From: Cladopsammia gracilis
Lineage: Eukaryota > Cnidaria > Anthozoa > Scleractinia > Dendrophylliidae
DNA length: 64,000 nt
NCBI GenBank assembly: GCA_022457155.1
Contig: JAJGOT010000318.1
Span: forward strand, 262,001-326,000
Reading direction: 5' to 3'
In this document: in pieces, positions 36,101-47,482 of the stretch
Layout: the number at the start of each line of letters is the position of its first letter
How positions within the stretch are numbered: position 1 is the first letter of the stretch
Notes under the pieces: model-generated
What the model was told of the DNA's origin: nothing
Database searches by the model: none
Seen by the model: only the letters and a program-made list of their open reading frames with translations
Program-made: the position numbers and the translations under genes

Positions 36101-36901
36101 AAAATCTTTGACTGGTTTGTGCGCGAAGTAGCCAACAAACGAAGGCAAGGCGATGCTGAAGCAGCAAAAGCTTTGCTCGCTGAAGTGTACAAGCTGTTGG
36201 GCAACAGCGCTTACGGTAAGTTTATCGAAGCTGTTGAGTGCCAGACAAGAGTGGTGTACACCAAAGACGAAGACACTGTCGACAAAAACCTGCGTTCAGT
36301 GTGGTTTGAAGATCTCGAAGAGATCGGTGATGCGTACAAGATTGAATGCAGCAAAAACAAGGTCACGATAAACCGGCCCTTCCAGGTTGGCATCATCGTG
36401 TATCAGCTTGCCAAGTTGCATATGTTGCAGTTTTACTATGACTTCTTGGACTACTACCTCGACAAAGGAAACTTCGAGCTTATCCAGATGGACACGGACA
36501 GTATGTTCTTTGTCCTTTCGTGCGACACTCTGGAAGAAGCGGTACTGCCAGAAACGTTTGGAGCAGTTTGAAAGGGAGAAAAAGAACTGGCTGTCTTGGG
36601 ACAAGTGGAGCAGTAGAGAGGCCGGCTTGAGTCTGAAGGCACAAGAACCATCACGTGTGCAGCAAGTGCTACTTTATAGAAGACGAGCACAGCGGCAAGG
36701 CCAAAATGTCTTCCAAGGGTATGTCAAAAGCCCAGAACGAGCTTCTATGGCAAAGATATGAGAGGGCTCTGGATGGGTATAAGGACATGGCCACAAACAG
36801 AGGTTTCAGGATGCCTTAGCGCTTCCTATGAAAAGTGCTGGGTGTTGCCAGATGGCATTCACACAGAGCCTATAGAGTTCCACCTCAATGAAGAGCATTA
36901 A
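33142..36901 (+). pseudogene. Polinton protein-primed family B DNA polymerase
   Basis: Replicates the linear element from a terminal protein. About 1,250 codons with many frame breaks (near 33630, 33790, 34190, 34330, 34570, 34760, 35000, 35535, 35740, 36570 and beyond). Recognisable in order: N-terminal region (GLCMFRCLAVHRG near 33815), Cys pair YTCGECLARL near 34150, HKVDGYHPESKTVFQFHG near 34400, exonuclease motif I DFETY at 34701, exo II GFN.RYD near 34990, palm motif B LLGNSAYGKF near 36195 and motif C QMDTDSMFF at about 36485. Catalytic Asp residues of both active sites are still encoded, but the frame is broken throughout. The start at 33142 follows a TATATAA motif at the edge of the terminal repeat. 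Its stop overlaps the integrase stop by 17 bp, tail to tail. Confidence 0.88.
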
Positions 36902-37590
36902 CTGGTGGCAACTGAGTGCCTGGCGGCACAACCATCAGCTCCTCTCGGATGAAGCCCCGCTTGGGTTCATCGTAAAGGTAGTACACAACCGGTTCATTTG
37001 GTTTGGTGACAACCCTTTCAATGTTGTAGACCTTCAAAGACCAGATTGGGTCGGTCGCTCGCCTACTACCCCCTTCCAGCTCGCCAGGCTGGTACAAATA
37101 TCTCAAATTTACACGGACAGGGAGCTTTTTTTCGTTCACTCCAACTGGTCTTGAATAGGGGGTAGAGGGCTTGGCAGAAACAGCTTTCTCTTTGATTGCT
37201 TCCGTAGGCTTCTTGCCAGTCAATCTGGTTACTTCGTTGTTTAAAGCTGATACAACGACGGGCAGCCTTTTAACCCATTCAGTCAATCTCTGGCTGGAGG
37301 GAAGGCGCATTTCAACAGCATATTGGTGTCTAAACAGGTGTTCAGCCAGGGTTTGGTTGAATCTTTCAACTATCGCTTGGTCTCTGTGGATATCAACGCG
37401 CCCACAACAAATAGCATGGTGTTTCTCCATATCTTTTGTCACAGCACCCATAAATTCACGCCTAGGGTCGACCTGTGATAATTCTGGCCATTTCAAAGGC
37501 TCGCACCTGTAAATTTTTTGAAACTTGAAAGGCTTTTGAAACCTCATCAGACTCTTTCAAGGTCAAAGGCATCAGCGCTTGGTCGGTGTT
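36885..37590 (-). pseudogene. Polinton retroviral-type integrase, C-terminal half
   Basis: The minus-strand frame contains KWPELSQVDPRREFMG (second catalytic Asp), HRDQAIVERFNQTLAEH (catalytic Glu) and ALNNEVTRLTGKKPTEAI, then the C-terminal SH3/chromo-like segment VVYYLYDEPKRGFIREEL. It would insert the element and make the 5-6 bp duplication. The N-terminal zinc finger and first catalytic Asp are absent: upstream the frame runs, after a frameshift near 37500, into an unrelated membrane protein at about 37600. The half gene therefore results from an internal deletion. DDE geometry is incomplete, so it must be inactive. Confidence 0.85.
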
Positions 37591-37842
37591 AGTGAAATTT
37601 TGTTTTGCTTGATCTTTGATCCGATCATTGGTCGCAATCCAGTCGAGGAGCTTTGTGCGGTCTTTCTGATATTTGGCATAAGCCGCCTGATAGTCCTCAA
37701 GGGCCTTGTTGTGCCTGGTCTTCTCTTCCAGTGCGGCTTGGCCACTATCCCCAGACAAATATTTTGCTAGATAGTTGCCGCCAGTGAAAGCGGCTGCATT
37801 GAGAATAATTGCTCCACCAATCATCATGGCGATTGAGGCCAT
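37591..37842 (-). pseudogene. Polinton membrane protein N-terminus joined to integrase remnant
   Basis: From the ATG at 37842 (just after a TATATATACACA motif) the frame has a hydrophobic N-terminal helix (ASIAMMIGGAIILNAAAF), then a charged helical region (EEKTRHNKALEDYQAAYAKY, QAKQNFTNTD). Beyond about 37600 the same frame becomes integrase-derived (LTLKESDEVSKAF). I recognise this as a recurrent Polinton hypothetical protein of unknown function; its C-terminal half is missing. A virion membrane role is only inferred from the gene neighbourhood. Confidence 0.55.
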
Positions 37843-37871
37843 TGTTGTGTGTATATATAATGTTCGTGTTT

Positions 37872-38093
37872 TTACATCGAAGTTGGGAGGATTTTCTGGT
37901 CCTCAAGGTATTTCTTCAGTGCAATGCTCCCAACCATAACAGCTGTGAACTTTACGTAGTTCATCACATTCGAGCTGGGGTCAGCTGTGAATGCCTCTTT
38001 GACGGTTTTTTTAGCAACCCATCCAATACCGGCGATAAGGCCAGTGATTACGGTGGCATCAGTAACTGATTTCACAAGCTTGTTGTCAGACAT
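37872..38093 (-). CDS. Small membrane protein of the Polinton
   Basis: 73 residues from the ATG at 38093, which follows 'cttatatacacc'. Two hydrophobic stretches (VITGLIAGIGWVAKK and NYVKFTAVMVGSIALKKY) suggest a two-pass membrane protein. No frame break. It sits in a run of small leftward genes between integrase and ATPase, where Polintons carry putative virion membrane proteins. Function unknown. Confidence 0.6.
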   Translation of the reverse strand: MSDNKLVKSVTDATVITGLIAGIGWVAKKTVKEAFTADPSSNVMNYVKFTAVMVGSIALKKYLEDQKILPTSM

Positions 38094-38123
38094 GGTGTAT
38101 ATAAGTGGGTTTAAAACTTTTTA

Positions 38124-38369
38124 TTACACAGTGTCATCGTACACCTCATCAGCTCCATGCGCGTCACCCGCACCGCTCACACTCGCACTCGGACACCTCA
38201 TCAGCCCCATGCGTGTCACCACACTGCTCACACACTCGATAAAGGGTTCTCGAAACTTCTCAAGAGCAGTTTTGAAAACTGGCTTATTAAATCTGAACCA
38301 GATTATGCTGATGCTGGCAATCTGGAAAGCATTCATGAACATGTGGAATGCATCGTAGTGTAACACCAT
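38124..38369 (-). CDS. Small membrane protein of the Polinton
   Basis: 81 residues from the ATG at 38369, preceded by 'aattatatacaca'. One hydrophobic helix (NAFQIASISIIWFRF) is followed by a basic region. The C-terminal third looks as if it comes from a small local duplication: 'cctcatcagc' and 'gcgtcacc' recur at 38145-38222. Same cluster as the neighbouring membrane proteins; function unknown. Confidence 0.5.
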   Translation of the reverse strand: MVLHYDAFHMFMNAFQIASISIIWFRFNKPVFKTALEKFREPFIECVSSVVTRMGLMRCPSASVSGAGDAHGADEVYDDTV

Positions 38370-38396
38370 TGTGTATATAATTAAGATTTTTTATTT

Positions 38397-38640
38397 TTAT
38401 TCCATCTCGCGAATTCCGTATTTTCTTTTCGGTGCTGTCTGTGTGACTGGAGTAGTTTGGACATCCTCTGCTGCTGGAGGGGTTGGTGGTGCAGGGGCAT
38501 TGCGCCCAAGAGTCTTCATAATGGTTTCACGTTGGTAATACACACCCAAAGCGGAGACAATCAAACCGCCAACCCCAAGAATGTAGTAGCCTGAGTTGTT
38601 GTGGGGGATGGGTTTGAAGTGGGGTCGTTTGTCGAGTTTG
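38397..38640 (-). pseudogene. Third small membrane protein, fused to a truncated ATPase
   Basis: Ends at a TAA at 38397-38399. One frame holds HNNSGYYILGVGGLIVSA (membrane helix) and QRETIMKTLGRNAPAPPTPP. Its N-terminal part is a low-complexity Asn/Asp/Pro/Thr stretch in another frame. The 5' edge abuts ATPase sequence directly, which marks a deletion junction near 38640. Confidence 0.55.
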
Positions 38641-38862
38641 GAGTGGGGTCATTTGCTGCTGGCAGTCTATCACGAAAATGCATGGCTCTTTATCCACGAA
38701 ACCATCGTAGGTCTTGTTGTGGACAAAGGTTGGGCAAATTAGCACGATACAGTCAAACTTGCCCCTGAAGGGGCTCCGGAGCTGATTCAGAAGATACTGT
38801 GTTTTGCCACAGTTGGTTGGCCCAACAATTAGAGCATTGAAGGGCAGCTTTTGTGGGTCCAT
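38640..38862 (-). pseudogene. Polinton genome-packaging ATPase, N-terminal fragment
   Basis: The frame from the ATG at 38862 shows Walker A in ALIVGPTNCGKTQYLLNQL, then FDCIVLICPTFVHNKTY and CIFVID. This is the start of the FtsK/HerA-superfamily (A32-like) ATPase that packages viral DNA. After about 75 codons it is joined to a different gene, so Walker B, the sensor motifs and the arginine finger are gone. An in-frame ATG at 38889 lies further upstream. The major capsid gene originally ended about 36 bp upstream; the 8.6 kb element now separates the two. Confidence 0.85.
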
Positions 38863-38901
38863 ACAATGTATAATTACACTTTTATACATTTTTTGCTTAA
38901 G

Positions 38902-40853
38902 GTGGCTTGAGTGGTTTTTTTTGGCTTCATAACATCCCAACTTTGAGCGGCTAATACTCCACTGTCTGAGCTCGGTCAGGCAAGCTGCTTCACACATAAA
39001 CTAGAGATGAAATGAACTTTCCAAACACATAGATTCTATTGACATAGGTGTTACCCTAACAATGATCTGATGACATCATAGTTTTTGCATATTAGTAATT
39101 TTCTCAACATTTAGACCTAAACTTTTAAAACGACAGTATGCTGCTTAAAGTCTAGATGTAGGTCTCCAAGACTGCAAAGTTTAAAAGAATTCTGTGAGAG
39201 CGTTTTGGAATAAAATTGGGTTGAATATTTTCATAACAAATTCAAAGATTTGCATTAGTTTCTGTTAATTCGTCGATGCCAGCGTTTTCCTGACAAATTG
39301 AAACAATATTTTCACCATATATTACTCATGTGTCTTACAGCTACATTCCTTGAAGGTTTCATCCTGTTTGCTTTACTAGATTTCAGTTAAACTGATTAGA
39401 AGCAAAGTCTTTAATATGCTCATTCTACTCACAGAAATAGAACTTTTGTTAGGGAAGCGTTTATTTAAAAACTAGTCGATGAAATTTTTTAATAATCTTT
39501 TGATCTAAAGTTTAACATGTAGTGCACTCTCTCTAAATTTCAAGTGCATTGAATCATTTTAAGGACGCGAAATAATATTAAAAATATAGGGGTCTTTTTC
39601 ATTTGTCTTCCAAAGTTTCATTGCCGTGTCATTTGCTGTCAGCTGGTTTATTTCAGAACTTTCTCTTTTTTTCTACATTCTACATATTTGTGCGCTTTTG
39701 AATCAATTCCTTGAACACAAACCCACATTTAAACGTGTTGCACATGCGTGGCTGTAGCCTTATTAATTGCTATTGTGCTGCCAAAAGAATTTTCACGATC
39801 GCTTTCGCAGCAGCGAGGCATGGCAAACGTGTTGTTTCAAAAGCGCACAAATATGTAGAATGTAGACAAAGAGAAAGTTCTGAAATAAACCAGCTGTCAA
39901 CAAATAATACGGCAATGAAACTTTGGAAGACAAATGCAAAAGTCCCCCGTACTTTTCATTTTATTTTGCACCCTTAAAATGATTCAATGCACTTGAAATT
40001 TACAGAGAAAGTGCATTACATGTTAAACTTTAGATCAAAAGATTTTAAAAAAAATTTCATCGACTCGTTTTTAAATAAATGCTTTCCAAAAAAAGTTTTA
40101 CTTCTGTGAGTAGAATGAGCATATTTAAGAGTGGTTTGCTGTAAGGACCGACTAAGGGTATGCAAGATAGAAAAAAGCGATTTCCCCAAACTTTGCCAGA
40201 ATAAAGGCCTCAGTGAACTAGTTCTAAAAATATAAGTTTCAGGTCATTTAGGGTTTTACTTATTTTTTTTAGTGAATTTTTTCGCATTTTGCGCTTGGAG
40301 ACTCGGTGGAGACGGGCTAAATTCGCTTAAAATCGGGACTTTGCGGAAGCTCCTGTTCGTATATCGAAAGCTTTCTAGAAAAAAATATTCCAGGGAGTTG
40401 AAAGCTATTATTTCCACTGGCTATTAACGGTGTAAAATTTAAGTGAAACGTAAACTTGAATTTTTGATGAAATTTTCAAATTTATACCTTTCAACAGTCC
40501 CTACCACAACCAAATTTTGGTTAAAATCAAGGCTCGAAAAAGCAATCTGGTACATGGTTTTAACCAACGAGACTATATTCCAGGGAAGGACAAACATTTC
40601 AACTAAACATCGACCGAATAAAAAATTGGGGTAAATAAAACGGCAAATTCTGAGAGCATTTTCAAAACAGATCACTTCATTAAATATGCGCGACCTTTGA
40701 CCTTTCGTGTCAATGAGAAATCAATTGACGGCTGCTCTTAATGTGACCTTCCTTCGTCAAAAGACGTGTTATTTTTCTTTTCTAGTATGTTTTCTTAAAC
40801 AGAGGGAACTAGGTTTTTGAATTTGGAGTCGTGAAATCCGAATGGTAAGCTAA
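38902..40853 (+). repeat. Left long inverted-repeat arm of the TTAA element
   Basis: Matches the reverse complement of 46240-47482 throughout, apart from the nested element at 39415-40124. Contains 'gtaaggaccgactaaggg' and 'aactagttctaaaaatata', present inverted near 46860-46950. Confidence 0.85.
39415..40124. mobile_element. Nested TTAA MITE with long inverted arms
   Basis: A 710-bp element with termini TATGCTCATTCTACTCACAG and its inverse, arms of about 290 bp, and TTAA at 39411-39414 and 40125-40128. The homologous point in the right arm has a single TTAA, so the insertion postdates formation of the host element. Confidence 0.85.
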
Positions 40854-40856
40854 TAT

Positions 40857-42008
40857 ATATAGATAGCCTGAGCCTAACAGCGTCGCTCTTTGAACAGAAA
40901 GCCGATGATGAAGTTAACTGAGGTGAAAGGTCGGAAGCACAAGAATAAAATTGACGACCGGGCTATCTTTTAATTTTAGCAATTCTCAAAAACAGATTTA
41001 CGCGACCGTTTGCACAGTACATTTAGACCGTACAAAAGTTCACAAAAACAACTTTTTCTCCGTCTAGAATAATTAGTACGACTAATTTCCAAATAAAATA
41101 CACCTGCTGCTTATAAAAATTGTCCGAGAAACTGATTTGGAAATCAAAATTGCAAAAAAGACCACGCGAGTGAAGTTTACAACTATAAAATCCAAGTCTT
41201 GTTTTGTTTTGTTTACATAAAATCGCTTTTCAACCTATGTAATGAATGAACAAGCACATAAAAATGGACAACACAATCTTCTTTCGAAAAATTTTATTCA
41301 AATCTCCATAAGTTTATGTTTAAAACCAAAACGTGAACCATTAAGAGCTCATCGAGGCCGAGATGTCTCCGATGAAAGAAATCAAAACAACTGAATTTAA
41401 TTGAGCGCTTTATAAACAATTCTCCCGAAAACTAGCGAGAACACAAAAAAGTCAATCACAGATTGATATCAACATACATTCCCATCGAAAAATTATTTTG
41501 TTTTACCTTTAAGTCCCTCCACTGCTTGGAAATTGTTTAAATCTCCGCTTCTTCAGTTCTGAAACCCGAAGTGACAAACATCTTCCCGCATTGCTCCGAT
41601 CCTTGAAGCAAGATTTTATCTCTGAAAGCTCTTCTATTTCCACTATAGCGGCTTCTGAGTATCCCTTAATTAGTATCCCTGTCTTGAGTAGCAAACCGCG
41701 AAAAAATTCAGGAGAATAACGACTTCAATTTAAACGGTTTTCTTCGCTAAACACAGCAGTGTTTTCCCAGGTGACATGAAATTGCAAAGATCCCGGTTGT
41801 TGGGTGGCGTCATACACGCATGTTTTGCGACGGTCTACACACCCCCGAGTTAACCCTAAGCGACCGCGGCGGCGGCGGGCACACAACATGCCCACGAAGC
41901 ATTCCGCTAGCCATGACCATGAAAAATGATGGACATGGGTTCTATGGTTCTCTGGTTCTATGAGTATGGCGCTCCTCCCAGGCCTTCGGCCCGCAGAGCT
42001 CCGCTATG
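40857..42008 (+). repeat. Dispersed repeat R1, copy 3
   Basis: Begins 'gatagcctgagcctaacagc' just inside the left arm and ends with a CpG-rich tract and 'ccgcagagctccgctat'. Same orientation as copy 2. This is a single arm, which shows R1 also occurs outside the foldback arrangement. Confidence 0.75.
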
Positions 42009-44299
42009 AAGCAGAATTTACACAAATATATTTTGAAATTTAACCCATTGTGCTTGGATGTTTGGATGTTTCCAATATGGGTTGATCACCGAATTTAATT
42101 TGTTAACGCAAATCATCAACTATGAAGAGAAAGTCAATTGACTGAGTGTCAAAGAAATTATACTTACCTTAGTAAGCTTTTCCTTGCTGGAAACCACATT
42201 ACTGTTAGCAAAACACGGCGGAACGAGATCGACGAGCCATGTCTCATGTGAGCCAAGTTGTCAAATATAATTCAGGATGCTCATTTAACAAGTCGAGCCC
42301 GAGCCCGAGTAAAGTTAGAGTCACAAGCCAAGTTCGAGTCAAGTTTTAAAAAATATACATTTTTTCCTTTTTTCTGTCGATGCCTTTTTTATTATAATTC
42401 TTGTTGTCTAAATGCTCTCACAGCTTTACGGTACAACCCGGTAAAAAAATTATTTTATTCGCATATCCGTATATGTAGAACTCACATACTGTACGTTGTT
42501 CCCGCGGTGTTCCCGAATAACTGGCACTGAGTGCAAATAATTCATACGGGAGTACGTATTTTCGCAGAATTTCCACGTAAATACTTATTCGACCGAAGGT
42601 AATATATTTTGTTTAAAAGTTTCAAGCGATTCTGTTTTATTTAATTCAGCTGACTGTGCAGACCGTGCAAAAAGCCAACTCCTTTCTTAGTGACACCGCT
42701 CGCTGAAACAGTCTGTGAGTTACTCAACAATTTTAAATAATAACATTTTTCTACTTTATTCATAACATTCTTTTTTTAACAGAGTTTGTAAGGAATTCAT
42801 TTCACCATCATTCAACCTATATAGCTACTTCAAGTGCTGTATTTTAATAATAGTGCATCTATAAACAAGCGGTTGCGTGACATATTAAACGGTGAGTTCA
42901 TGTACAAACAAACTGTGCGGGTGCATTTTACTGGGAAATCCGTTTTCAGATTTCCCAGTAAAACGCAAAATCCGAAAACAGATTTCAACGCACCGAAATC
43001 CTTCTATGCGATGGATTTCCATGAGCAATGGGAAATCCGAAATCCTGATTTAGAATTTGAAATCTGGGGGTGCCTACCATTTAGCCAAAAAATCCGGAAA
43101 TTTCGGTTCAAAGTCAAATGGATCATACAATTTCTGGAAAATCCGTTCGGAAATTGTGGAATACCTCCAGAGGTAGTCCTATTTTTACGTTTCGGATTGA
43201 AACGTTCGAAATCTCCTTACCATTTGAATTTAGAAAAATTGAAATAGCTAAATCGCGTCAACGGTCTGGTTACCAGGATGGTAAGGGCAATCTTGTCATT
43301 TGGTCGATAAATTTGGAAAATTGCTTACCATTATGTAACGGTCACCAACCGGTTTTTTCCTACAACAAGAGGCTGCAAGCAGCCTATACTCATGCGCATG
43401 CATAAGAAAGTTTTATGATATATTTTGAACATGATAAGAAGATGTCCGACATGGAGAAGAGTTACTCCTTTCATTCAGTCATCGTTCCTGCAAACCACGT
43501 TGTTTACTATTGAATGTTTTGTAAATGAAAGCTGTACCACAATGAAGCCAGTGATTCTTCTGAGTGTTATATATACCAAACGTGAACGTTACTAATGTAA
43601 GTAGGGTTGTAGGAGACGCTGTCGTGACGTTTCAGTAACGCAGTTTTACCGGAAGTAAGAGTAGTCGGAAGTCACTAAACAGGAAGTGTAAATGGCAAAG
43701 CGATGAACCGGAAGTGCAAAATTTAAAATATGCGTGCATAAATTTGCATGCAAAATCGTGACACAAAAAATAACAAGAAAAACGGAGCCGAAACCTTACC
43801 TCATGCCGCTTCGCGCATGAGTAAATAGTAAGCATCACGGATTTCAAAATCTGAAAACGGGTTAGGGGTGTGGAGGGTGGTTGCCCCCCTCCTCCCCTTA
43901 AGGTTTTTCTTCGATATTTTCAAGACCATTTAAGATTCGCACATGTTGTTTTCAGTAGCTGTTTGTTTGTCCTTGAAACACATTTTGGTATAGTTTGCCG
44001 ACAACCGGTTGCTATGGTAACGAGATATGACGTCGTAAGTAACATGTGGTCAACCCATTTTTAAAGAAAAATGCGTGTTTTTCACTTTTTTTCAGCGAAA
44101 AATCACATAAAATGCTACCAAAACCATCAAAATGTTTAATTGCATGTTATTTTGCAACTCCAGCAAATAATATTTGTAATTTCCGCATTTCCGATAAATT
44201 TGAATTTTTAGCAAAATCCAAGATGGCGGCTATCTTGGCGACCATTTTGGATAACATCACGGACCCCAGCAGCGCCCCAACCCATAATATTTACCTTTT
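42009..44299. other. Interior of the TTAA element without recognisable gene
   Basis: No gene supported. 42930-43160 holds many copies of 'gaaatccg'/'ggaaatcc' motifs in both orientations, including the inverted pair 'ttttactgggaaatcc'/'tttcccagtaaaa', which creates a spurious open frame. Confidence 0.45.
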
Positions 44300-45420
44300 C
44301 TTGTAGAGCACATTGCGGGTTATCTATTAGATGTAAAATATTTCCGAAATATTGCAACATCGCAAAAACCCAAGGGGGTTTGCAGCAACCCCCGTACTTG
44401 CCAACAAGTGATAGAAATAATTTTCAAACGAAACAAAGACGGGAATACGACAACTATGTTATTAGTTACACACGGCACATGCCATGACAAGCCCCCCTCC
44501 GCCTTGTGCCTTGCGTGGAATCCTTCTGTGGACATGCCAAAATACTCGCAAACAATCTTAAGCATGACTAGTGCTCAATGTTTTCATGCTGCCTTTCTTC
44601 TGTATGTCGCGCATGTCCCTGGCAGGTATTACAGAACTCCTGCTCTTCTTGTGCAGCTCTTATATCCGAGTCATCGATTCTCACGTGTTGCAGCTTATAT
44701 GTCATTCTTGAAAAGAAAGACTGTATCTACTGTGGTGAGGAACTCGTCACTGGAGAACAGCCCCGATCCATCTGTTTTCATTGCCAAACGCATCTCCCTT
44801 GCCTCTTTCTTGTGTCCTGTTTGCTGTCCCAAGGTTGAACTTTTCCTCCAGGTACTTCTTTTGAGCTTCATTGAGCCAAGTTGATTTTTGCGTCAATTTT
44901 AGCGCCCATCGTATCCTTAGGTATCGTGTCGTAAGGTGACACCATCCGTCGTCTCAACTGCTCTTGCTTCTATAGTACTTTTGCGCTACTGACATCTTCC
45001 TGAAGGAGTGCGTGGTATGTGTTCTTAGCTTTGTCTAGTAAAGTATCTTTTTTCAGGCATCATCCTGCATTTACCAAATTACATAAGCTTCTCAAGACTT
45101 GAGTGCCTTTTATTCACCTTAATACAACCTCTATTTGGACAGGAAGAAAGAACAGCGGAATCGTTTTTTGTATCATCGTCCTTCACTTGCTCTTTCAACG
45201 TTCCATCAAGCTCTGACTTCTCTGAGCTTTCTTGGGATATGGATGCGCCAACAAAGTCACCAGGGGAGAACTGGCAGTCAAATCGGCAACTTTGCAAAAA
45301 GTCCGGAGTGGGACCTTTTGAAAGATTCTTTCACTCCTTTGGAAGGCGGAGAAAAGCCTGGGTCGAGCTCTCTTCTCGCTTCCGTCACGCAATCGTCACG
45401 TCGTTATATATACAAATCAT
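44300..45420 (-). pseudogene. Decayed C2H2 zinc-finger protein gene inside the TTAA element
   Basis: Minus-strand frames give, in order, CRFDCQFSPGDFVGASIS, a Glu/Asp/Lys-rich stretch, a degenerate C2H2-like finger (SSCPNRGCIKVNKRHSSLEK), WLNEAQKKYLEEKFNLG, MRLAMKTDGSGLFSSDEFLT and LKIVCEYFGMSTEGF. The order resembles a multi-copy cnidarian zinc-finger protein family of unknown function that I associate with repeats. At least five frame breaks. The upstream 'gtttgtatatataacg' near 45418 may be its promoter. It may be the original cargo or accessory gene of the TTAA element. Function unknown. Confidence 0.4.
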
Positions 45421-46239
45421 AATGGCTACTTGATAGAAACATTCATAATAGCGAGTATTGACTGGAAAATAGAGTCTTTTATAGGGTAGGGATTTTTGTT
45501 TTCTATTCTAGAATAGGGTTGGAAAATCTAGCTGAACATGGTCTGGTATACTATAGGGTAAGGCTTTCAGTCTCAACAGCACATCCCCACCTAAACATTC
45601 ACACAGTACCCCCTCCCCCTCCCCCGAGTGTTTTCGTAAGCACAGAATTATATAATAAGTCATCGTGTTTTCGTCCCTTTTTATTGTAATTTTGTCCGTA
45701 AGTTAAAATCCGTAAGGTTGCTCATTAGTCTTCTAACGCGGTGAATGGCAAAACGTCCAAACTCGCACGCGGCCATTGTCCAAGATGAACAGCAGCCATG
45801 CTGCTTCCGGGATGTGGTGCTCTTTAGGTGTGTATAATCACCACTCCAGGATAACCAATCTTTAGCGTGCGACAAATAGATTTGAAGGTATCAATAGGAA
45901 AAACACATAGGCACTGTAAGAGCGACTCGTGAGAGGTATGAAACTACTGCTGGGGGCCCTGTGGTTTTGCCTGGTTATTCATTAACTTGTGAAACATTTG
46001 ACAACTTGGCTCGGCGATCGATGTGCTCTGTGTTTCATATTGTGCTAAAAATGATGTGGTTTCCGGCCGGTAAAAGCTTACTAAGGTATGGAATATTTCT
46101 TAAACATTCAGTCAATTGACTTTTATTTCGTAGTTGATGCTGCATTTGCGTTATAATATTCAATCGGTAATCAACATATCGGAACAATCTTAAAGACAGT
46201 GGGTCAAATTTCAAAATATATTTATCTAAATTCTCCTTC
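45421..46239. other. Non-coding interior of the TTAA element
   Basis: No gene supported. Contains 'atagggtNgg' repeats at 45480-45560. Confidence 0.4.
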
Positions 46240-47482
46240 ATAGCTTAGCATCGGGAGTACACAACTCTAAATTCAAAAACCTAATTTCCTCTGCTTAAAA
46301 AACATACCAGAAAAGGAAAATAACGCGTCTTTTGACGAAGGAAGGTCACATTAAGAGCTCCCGTTAAATGATTTCCCATTGACACAAGAGCCGGAAAGGT
46401 CAACGGTTGCGCATATTTAATGAGGTGACCTGTTTTGAAAACGCTCTCAGAATTTGCCGTTTTATTTACTCCATTTTTTTATTTGGTCGATGTTTAGTTG
46501 AAATGATTGTCCTTTCCTGGAATATAGTCTCGTTGGGTAAAGCCATGTACCAGATTTCTTTTTTGAGCCTTGATTTTAGCCAAAATTCGGTTGTGGTAGG
46601 GACTGTTGAAAGGTATAAATTTGAAAACTTCGTCAAAAATTCAAGTTTACGTTTCATTTAAATTTTACAACGTTAATAGCCAGTGAAAATAATAGCTTTC
46701 AACTCCCTGGAATAATTTTTTCTAGAAAGCTTTCAATATACAAACAGGAGCTTCCGCAAAAGTCCCAATTTTAAGCGAATTTAGCCCGTCTCCAAGCGCA
46801 AAATACGAAAAAATTCACTAAAAAATAAATAAAAACCTAAATGACCTGAAACTTATATTTTTAGAACTAGTTCACTGAGGCCTTTATTCTGGCAAAGTTT
46901 GGGGAAATCGCTTTTTTTCTATCTTGCATACCCTTAGTCGGTCCTTACAGCAAACCGCTCTTAAGACTGCTTCTGATCACATCAACTCAAATCTAGTAAA
47001 GCAAACAAGATGAAACCCTCAGGGAATGTAGTTTTGTGACACATGAATAATATATGGTTAAATGATTGTTTCAAATTGTCAGGAAAACGCTGGTATCGAC
47101 GAATTAACAGAAAGTGCGATTTTTTTTTTGATTGAAAATATTCAACCCAATTTGATTCGAAAACGCTTTCATAGAATTTTTTTGAAACTTTGCAGTCTTG
47201 AAGACTTACATCTAGACTATAAACGGCATACATGTACAGTCGTTTTAAAAGTTTAGGTCTAGAGAAAATTACTAATATGCAAAAACGATACTAATATGCA
47301 AAAACGATGACGTCATCAGATCGTTGTTATGGTAACACCGATGTCAATGAAATTTACTTTTTTGGAAAGTTCATTTCATCTCTAGTTTATGTGTGACGCA
47401 GCTTGCGTGACCGAGCTCAGACAGCGGAGTATCAGTCGTTCAAAGTTGGGATGTTGTTGCCAAAAACCCCACTCGAGCCACC
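46240..47482 (-). repeat. Right long inverted-repeat arm of the TTAA element
   Basis: 1,243 bp; reverse complement of the left arm. At about 46960 it preserves the uninterrupted TTAA site ('gtcttaagag' as read on the left-arm strand) where the left arm carries the nested MITE. Confidence 0.85.

Larger units (their letters stand above)
38902..47482. mobile_element. 8.58-kb TTAA-targeting element with 1.24-kb terminal inverted repeats
   Basis: Starts GGTGGCTTGAGTGG, ends CCACTCGAGCCACC, with TTAA on both sides (38898-38901, 47483-47486). The left arm is 38902-40853 (including a nested 710-bp MITE) and the right arm 46240-47482. Inside are a copy of repeat R1 and a decayed zinc-finger gene. TTAA targeting with very long arms suggests a Kolobok or piggyBac relative; no transposase was recognised. 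It lies between the capsid and ATPase genes of the Polinton without cutting either one. Confidence 0.85.

Noticed and set aside
38140..38225. 'ctgatgagg' on the minus strand as a second hammerhead core
   Set aside because: No GAAA partner or stem II at the right distance; it is a small repeat inside a Polinton membrane-protein gene.
42834..43247. 137-codon open frame
   Set aside because: Made of repeated 'gaaatccg' motifs in both orientations; no domain.
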